This document shows, piece after piece, positions 52,701 to 61,700 of a stretch of DNA of 64,000 bases. The first letter of the stretch is position 1. Each line of letters opens with the position of its first letter. The DNA comes from an uncultured Cyclobacteriaceae bacterium (lineage in GTDB: Bacteria; Bacteroidota; Bacteroidia; Cytophagales; Cyclobacteriaceae). A program made the translations under genes and the position numbers. The notes beneath the pieces are model-generated. The model saw only the letters and a list, made by a program, of their open reading frames with translations, ran no database searches and was not told the origin of the DNA. Location: NCBI GenBank assembly GCA_947492745.1, contig CANLOE010000025.1, positions 1-64,000 of the forward strand. The letters run 5' to 3'.

Positions 52701-55700
52701 AAAACGTTCGCTGTCCCCATAGAATACCACAGCTTGGGTCATCTTCGCTTGCATCACTCGGTCAAAAGCCTTTAGGCCCTGTTCATCGGGCATGGGCTCC
52801 AGTCCCCATTTCTGCTTCAGGAATTTTTTACTTTCTTCCTCCAAGGTCATGCCGCCCCGGTTCCATATGGGCCAGTTGATACTACAGGTATGACCGTGGC
52901 GTTTTCCCTGCTCCACCAGCCGGTTTCGGTATGAAGCATAACGGTCCAGATACGCATTGGCCGCAGCATAGTCCGCTTGTCCTACATTGCCCAGAAGGGC
53001 GGCAATGGAAGAGAAATAGAGCATAAAATCCATCGGTAAAGTGGCGGTGGCCTCGTCAAGATTTTTGGCTCCCTGTATCTTTACGCCCAGTACCTGTTGG
53101 ATTTCGCTCGGGGTCTTGTTGACAATGAGGCTGTCCCTGATACTCCCCGCACTGTGGAGCACACCGTCCAATCGACCGTATTTATCCACGATTCCTGCTA
53201 TGAGTGCCTTTACCGATTTCCTATCACTCATATCGCATTGGTAATAGATGGCATTTGGAAGATGGGAGAGTATCGATTTTTTACTTTCGTCCAGTTCGCT
53301 CCTACCCGTAAGTACAATCCGGGTATCCTTGAAAGTACCGATGTGCCGGGAAAAGAGCTGTCCCAGACCACCGAAACCACCCGTGATCAAGTAGGTACCG
53401 CCTTCTTTCAGGTAAGCTTTGGGAGAAGCTTCCCTCTGTTGTTTTACAGGGCAGAGTTGTCTTACCTCGCGGATGCCATTGCGATACCGTACCTCTTGCG
53501 CCGGGTCGTCCTGCTCCTTTTGCAGGATCGTGGCCAGGTCTCCTATCTCCTGTAGTCGCAGTGCATCTACTACCAGCAGCTTTACCCTTAGCATGGGATG
53601 CTCTTGGGACACGGTCTTCAATAGTCCGCTGATGAAACCGTACTCATGATAGTGCTGCTCCTCGCACAAAAGGATAAGCTGTCCTTTGGCACCCTTCCTG
53701 ATTTTCCCTTTTACCTTGTTCAGTACCTCAAGAAAGTAGGCGTACTCGCTCCCATGCCCTATACTATCCACTTCCTCTTCCAGAATCTCTTCCAGTTTTT
53801 CGGCCAGTTGAGGGTTGTCACTGGCGATAAGTATACTCAAATTCTCCGAAAAGCTTTCTACATCCATATCAGTGGATAGCGAACGCGCCTTCCATTCGTT
53901 TTTATAAAGATGGGTCTTGACAGTAGCTAGAGGTGCCTCTACGGGGATAAAGGCAAACTCCCTGAAACGGAGCAGCACTTCCCCGGTTTCGTCCAATAGA
54001 TCGATGTCGTAGTGTAGCACGGGCCCTTCTTCCTTTCCTTTGGCAGTTCTTTTGACATAACTATAGATCTTATCGGGCAGTGGTCGATGAACGTCCACTT
54101 CCCTCACGTTGAAGGGCATCAGCAAGCCCCATTCTTCTCGGACCATGTTCAGACTAATGGCCGTAGTCTGCAGTGCACTGTCCAGTGCCCCGGGTGTCAA
54201 TACATAGCCTTCTCCTTTGGGCAATTCTATCTCGGATAAGGTTTCTTCTTCGTTGAAATGAATTTTCTGTATCCCTTGAAAACTTGGCCCCAAGTGCAGT
54301 CCGATGCTGCGGAACATTTGATAACAATCCTGCCCCGCTCTCGATTCGCCCAACCTACTTTTGATGGCTTCCAGATCCATTCGCTCCGGTCTGGGGAGTA
54401 CCTTCGTGGTCAGTTTTCCCTGACCGTGGACCTGCCTGTCCTTTGACTTCCCCAAGGAACTGATCTGGTAAAACAGCTCGCCGTTCTGTCCGGGCTGTAG
54501 GCTTGTTTCTATTTCCTGGGGTATACCATTGACTTTGATGGGACTCAGCCAAGTGATGTCCCGCAGCTGAGTAATCTTTTGATGAAGGCTCCGCTCACCG
54601 GCTTCCCTGGCCAGTTCGATATAGGCCACTCCGGGCAGTACTTTATCCGCCATTAACCGGTGCTCGGCCAGAAAGTGCTCTTCTCCGCTAAAGGTACTGG
54701 TGAACCTTTGCTGCCGCAGGTCCGAATCATTGGTATGTAACAGCGGATGAAGCCGGCCCGGTCGGTTTTTCAACAGTTCTCGGTCGGAGGGTTGTGGTAT
54801 CCAATGCCTCTCTTTGGCGAAAGGATAGGTAGGTAGAGCTATTCTTTGAGGCTTTCCGTTCGGATACATCCTGTTCCAATCGATAGCAGCGCCATGGACC
54901 CAGGACCGTGCCCATTCCTCCGCCTGTTCTTCGATAGGGTGTTCCTTTCCGATGTCCTGCTTCGATTTACTAGGGTCATTGTGCTGTTTACTACCGAGAT
55001 ACAGACCTTTTTGGCCTTGAGAACCATTCAGGTAGTCTGTCATATGTTCCAAGAGCACTTCCATATCAGAAGCAACGATGGCCAGGCGCTCATCCATGGC
55101 CTGGCGGCCTACCTGTAGGGTATAGGCGATGTCATATAGATTTTCATTCGGATGCTGTTCGATATGGGTTTTGAGGTTTTCCACCTGCTTCCTCAAAGCG
55201 ATGTTACTCTTGGCCGATAGTAGGACTATAGCAGGTCCTTCACCTATGAAGGCCCGAGACCGGGTCAAGGGTGCTGCTTCGAGGACCATGTGTGCATTGG
55301 TACCGCTGAAGCCAAAACTACTGATAGCGGCACGTTTTGGTCCTTTGACCTCATCGGGCCATGGGTTGAGCTTATCATTGATGAAAAAGGGACTGTTCTC
55401 CACATCGATATGTTCATTGGCCTTGATGAAGTTCAGCGTTGGGGGCAGTTGGTCATGTTTGAAGGAGAGCATCACCTTGATAACACCCGCTACTCCTGCC
55501 GCCATGGCAGCGTGGCCTATATTGGTCTTGATACTGCCCAGCCCGCAGTACCCTTTCCTGTCGGTAAATTCCTCAAAAGAACTTTTCAGGGCCCGGAACT
55601 CGATGGGGTCCCCCAACTTGGTGCCTGTACCATGTGCTTCTACATAGGCAATGGACTCCGGGTCTATGCCCAACTGCCGGTAGAGGCCCACTTCCAGATT

Positions 55701-58700
55701 TTTTTGGGATACTGCGCTAGGTGCCGTGATACCGCTCGTGGTACCGTCCTGATTGATGGCACTGCCTTTGATCACTCCATAGATAGGGTCACCGTCCCTG
55801 AGGGCATCCTCCATGCGCTTCATGATCAGGACCCCCACTCCTTCGCCGGGAACAAAGCCATTGGCCCGGTTATCGAAGGTGTAGCATTGCCCGTCCGGGG
55901 ACAACATGCCCGCCCTGCTCGTCTTTTTGTAGAACTCGGGCGTGATGAATACGGAGACACCGCCGGATATGATGATGTCCGATTCCCTCTGCTGCAAACT
56001 CTTGCAACCCATATGCATGGCGACCAAGGAACTTGAACAGGCCGTATCTACGGCCAGTGCGGGCCCTTTCAGGTCCAGGTAGTAGGAAATCCTTGAGGCC
56101 AGTATTGAGCTGGCATTTCCCCAGAAGGCGGAAGCCTCCAGGTTTTTTTCTTTGGAAAAATCCATGTAGTCCCCAGTAGCGGCCCCTACGAATACACCGC
56201 ACTTGCTCGTTGCGAGTTGTTCGGGATTGATGGCCGCATCTTCTATGGCCTTCCAGCAATGCTGTAGAAAGAGCCGCTGTTGCGGGTCCATCATTTCGGC
56301 TTCGCTCGCGGATATCCTAAAGAACCAAGGGTCGAACTTGTCGATATCGGTCAGAAAACTCCCCCATTTGCTATTGGTCTTGTCGGGTGCGTTTTTATCC
56401 TGACTGTAGTGCCGGTGTTTGTCCCATCGTTCGGCGGGTACTTCCTCGATCAGGCTTTTCCCGTCTCTCAGGACTTCCCAGAACGCTTCCAGATTTTCCA
56501 CGGGTCCAAATTGGCCACTCATACCGATGATGGCGATATCATCGCTACCATGGACCGTATTCACCTCGGCTGAGGGCGCTCGGTCCCGTTTTGGTTCATA
56601 TTCCTCCTTCTGTACCGCCCTCCTGTATTTCTCAGCAATGTTCAGGACCACCTTGCCGATATTGCTCCTATTCTCCAAGCAGCGATAGGCTGCTACATAC
56701 TCTTCCAACTCGAATTGCTGTTGAATGGTACTTTTCAATACTCCTCCGGCAATCAGGTCATGGCATTCCTGCCAGAGGTGCCGGGCATAATCGGTATCTT
56801 CGGCCAGCAAGCGCAAAAGGTCCAACCCGATAAAGGTCTGGTTGTCCGAAAAAATACTGAGGTCAATGGCATTGGCTGATTTGATTGCCGTCATGGACAG
56901 TTCTACATAGCGTCCCCTTTTGGCGAGGCAATTGATGCCTTTCTGTATGTTGTCACCGGACAGTGTGTTGATGACCACATCCACTCCCCTGCCCTCCGTG
57001 ATTTTTTCGACTTCCTTTTCGAAATCATCTTCGATATAGTTGATGACGTGCCCCACGCCCATTTTTCGTAGGTAATCCAACTTTGCTGCACTACCTGCTG
57101 TAGCAATGATGCGGACATTTCTACTTTGTGCCAGTTGGACCGCGGCCAGCCCTGTTCCTCCTGTGGCCGTCTGGATAAGGATAGTCTCTCCCGACTGTGG
57201 GTTGGCCCTTCGAAATGCCTCGACCATCGTCATGGAAACAGCCAACAGAGAGCAACTTTCGGAAAAGGATAATGCGTCCGGCATGCGAAAGAGGTTATCT
57301 TCCCGCACATTGATATGTGTGGCCTGCAAACCCAACTTCTTATCGGCAATAGCGATGACTTTTTCTCCAATAGCAAGGTTTTTGACCTTGGACCCCTTTT
57401 TCACTACGACTCCCGAGGCTTCGAATCCAGGGGTAAAGGGATAGGCGGGCATGGTGGGATATAGCCCCTTGACGCAGAGCAGGTCTCCGAAGTTAAGGGA
57501 AAAGCTTGCTACAGCCACCTGCACCTCATCCTCCCGTGGGGTCTCGGGCCGGAAGTTGACCAAATGAATGTCCTCGATGTCGCCGGGCTGTCTCAGCAGG
57601 AGTTTTCTGCCCATGCCCATTGGTGCAGGGTATCCGTTGCTCTCCGATAGGGGTGTACGGCTCGGTGCTATAGGCTGTGGTAGCGGCTCTGTCCTGACGG
57701 CAGGGGCCGACATGCTAGCGATAGGTTTCATAGCGGGTTTCATCTCTTCAAACTGTAGTCTCAGCTTAGGTGCGTACGCTTGCACCAGGTACTCGGTCAG
57801 CTTATGCAGGGTCGGGTAATCGAACAGGGTCGTGGTCGCTAGCCGTGCATCGAGCCGTTGATTGATGCGTTTTATCAAGGATAGTCCCAAAATCGAGTCT
57901 ACTCCATAGTCGGCCATGGGCGTATGGATATCCAATTGTTCCGGGGTCATTTTCAGGATCTCCCCTAGAACTCTTCTCACGAAGGTCAATGATCGCGCGT
58001 ACAGTTCCTTTTCTGACATTGTAGGTACAGCCTTAATAGTGGTCGTGTTATCTCTTGCAGGGATGGTGATGTAGTCCTCGGACACGGTTGGCGGAGCTAT
58101 TGGCGACTTGGACCTTACCCTATCAAGTAGTCGTGAGGACAATGCTTTTGGGTATTCCTTGCCTAGATGGCCGGCAAACTTTCTTATCGTGGGATAATCA
58201 AAGAGTGTGGTCGTGGGCATTTGGCTTTCAACCTTTTGATTGATGGCCTTGATCAAAGTCAGCCCCAGAATGGAATCGACTCCATAATCTGCCATGGGCG
58301 TATCGATATCCAACTTCCCGATATCCATTTTCAATATCTCGGCCACCTGCTCTTTGACCAAGGTGATGCCCAAGTGCTCTATTTCCGATGGGTGGGGTTC
58401 CTGTGATGGGAATTGTCCCTCTGCTCCTGTCGTATCGGAGTACTGCATTGGAAATCCATTGTTTTGTGATAGCGGTTCGGGCTTGTACTCCATAGGCACT
58501 CTCAACACTCCATCACTATGCGCGACCAGAATCTGTTGTGGTAGGCGGTCCTGTTGTGGATAGGAAGTCGGGGCCGAAAATCCGGTCTCCATCAACACTT
58601 GCTGCCATTGTTCCCTTGAGAGGCCGGGGCTTCCTTCCAGCCTGATTTCCCCATCCCCGAACATCCACCAGCCATCCAGCAGACCAAAGGTCAATGTGGT

Positions 58701-61700
58701 AAACAGTTCGGTCCGGGCGATTTCGTTGAGCAATAGCAGTCCTTCTTTTTTCAGTACGGCCTTGATATTGGTCAGGGTATGGTGAATGTTCTTGGTGGCA
58801 TGCACCACATTGGCACCGATAACGATGTCGTATGCGCCCAGTGCGATGCCCTGTTCGCCGGGAAAACGCTCTATATCGAACATGGCCGTTTCCATATAGG
58901 GAGCCATTTCCCTAAAGTTGTTTTCGGCGCGGAGGAGAAAACTTTTGGAAAGGTCGGTATAGGTATAGGTCACTAGATCCTTGAAAGGGGCCAGTTTTTC
59001 AAACAGATGCTGGCTGGTACCTCCCGTACCGGCGCCTACTTCCAGGATTTTTATCTTTTCCCCATGGGCCAGACGGGGAGCACTATTGCCCACACTGTCA
59101 CAGACTACCTTGGCCAAGAGCTCATTGAAGTAATTGGCGCGGTGATTGCCTTTGTAGAATCCACTGACATGATCCATGCTGCCTTCGGGGAATATGATGT
59201 CGGTCGCCTTGACTTTTCCCGAAATGATATCCTCAAAAGCGTCCAGGCAAATTTTCAACAGGCGGATATGTGCCCGGTAGTCCCCGTTGCTCTTTCCGAT
59301 ACTGCTCAGTTCGGAATCCAGATCGAATGTTTTCAAGGCCTCTTCCGCCTTTGCGCTCAGAAGGGCATTGCCGCCCTGTAAGGTCATATAGTTCCTATCG
59401 ACCATCATGGTCAGTAGTACACGGAACAGCCGCTCGTACTTGGGGAGTATGCCCAGTCGTTCTCTAAGCATATGCAGGGAGGACAGTTTATCACCGTACA
59501 GTTTCGTTTGCATCCTTTCGAATACCCGGACAAAGCCCAGACAGCAGGCTTCCATCAGTCTGGACTCGACTACTTCATCGGACCGGAAGGGTTGGGTTAT
59601 GGGTTCTTGGGGCGTTAACCGCGAAGTGTTCTGTACTTCCTGGACCTTTCGGTCCTTGGTTATTTCCTTGGTGAAGGATATGTCTGCATTGTCGGCATCC
59701 ATTTTTATGGCAATGAGCTGTGACAGGGTACCGGAGAGTACTTTTTCCACTACCTGCATGCCTTCCGCAGGGGATATACTCTCGATACGCAAGGCCTGCA
59801 TTCTTTTCCTGTATTCATGGGACGAGACTATTCCCACTTCTCCCCAGTAGCCCCAATTGATGCTGTATGCAGGGACCTTGGGCAATCGGTCTTCCAAACT
59901 TTGGGCAAAACTGTCCTTATAGATACAGCCTGCGGCATAATTGGCCTGACCTGCGGCTTTCCATTGGGATATGACCGATGAGTAGAAGCAGATAAAATCA
60001 AGTTCTTCCTTTTTGAAGACCTCTACTAGGTGAAAACTGCCCAATGCCTTGGGGTCAAAGGATTTTTTGAAATCGGCTTCCTCCATGTGGCTCAGCAGGA
60101 CATCGTTGAGTACAATGGCCGAGTGGAAAATACCGTTGATATTGAGTCCGGCAGCTTTGATTTCCTGATATACCCGAACCAGACTTTCTTCGCTATTGGC
60201 ATCGCACTGGAAGTACAAGGGACGTTTTCCCTTCTTTTCCATCTCCATCATGGCATGAAGGATTGCTCCCTCAGCGGGCCTTCTTCCCAGCCATATTACC
60301 TGTGCATCGTATTGGGAAAGAAGGTATTCCGTGGTCACTTTGCCCAGACCTCCGGCACCGCCCAGTATCAGATAGGTTCCCTGAGCCTTCAGTTTGCCCA
60401 AGGCACTGCCACCGAGCTCCAATGGTGCGGGATAAAGTTTTCTTTGGTAAGGAAGTCCATTTCTATAGGCCGTAACTATCCCTTCGGGGTCGTAGGGAGT
60501 GTCCAGTATGTTCTCCAATAGCTTGCCCTCAAGGCTTGGCGTATCCAGGTCGATCACACGGACGCTCCAGTGGGGCTGTTCCTTGGCCAATGACCCTATC
60601 AGGCCCGCAATACCGCTACCGACAAAGCTGACCTTATCATTGGATAGCACCTTTTGGGTGTTGTGCAGGAGTATGGTCAGGCGTAGATTCTTTTCCGCAT
60701 AGTCCGAAGACAGGAGTTTTTTGAGTATCCTGAAAACGGCCAATTCCCTTTTTTCGACTTCTTGGGCCACATCGAAGCCCTGTTGCCCGACCGTGCCGGG
60801 TATACAGCCCTGCAATAGGTACAGCTCCTCCACCTGCGGTCCATTCACTGCCCATGTGCTCTCCACTGAGACCTGTGCCTTTCTTTGTTGCAGCAGGGAC
60901 GATAGGCTTTGGGACAAAGGGGAATCGGTATCTCCTATCAACATTATATGTTTCGGGGTGACCTGTGCCGGGGGTGACCAAGAGCCGATCCTATCCCATA
61001 GGGGCAGGTACAACATGTCCGATGGCTTTGGGGTACCTCCGCTTACTAGGGCCGAAGGTACAAGGGCCGCTGTTCCGGAGGAAGTGGTATGCAGAGGCAA
61101 GGCCACAAAGTCCCGGAAACTGAGCAGTACTCTTCCTTCTTCATCGAAGAGGTCCACATCATATTTTGCTATACGGCTATCATGGTGGGTGTGCTTTTTT
61201 CTGGCCCTGCACCATACTGTGTGGGTCAGGTCTCGGTAGAAGTGGACACTGCCGATACTGTAAGGGAGCTGTAGTCCTCCCGCAGCACTCTCTTCCTGGG
61301 CAAGACAGATGCATACTTGTAGCGCACTATCGAGCAGGCCCAAGTGATGGGTATCTCCGTGGTATCCGTTCAGGGAAATTTTGGCCAGCCCTTCGGTGGT
61401 ACTGTAGTAAAGCTGTTCCATGCCCTGAAAACTATCACCATAGCCCAAACCCAAAGCGATGAACAGGGCATAGCAATCTTTTTTATCTCGGGTATAGGGT
61501 AGTTTTTCCCTAAGTGCTATCAGGTCCACGGGTGGTGGCTCGGGTAAGGGTTCCGTACTCAGGTAACCTTGGCCATGGAGTACGGTCTGTCCTTCTTCCC
61601 CCGAAGCGGTCCGGACTTCATAGCGTAGGCTGCCTTCCGGCAAAGGGTGTAGGTGCGTTGCTATGGTAGCGCTACCTTGAGGGGCTTCGATGGGAGTCCT

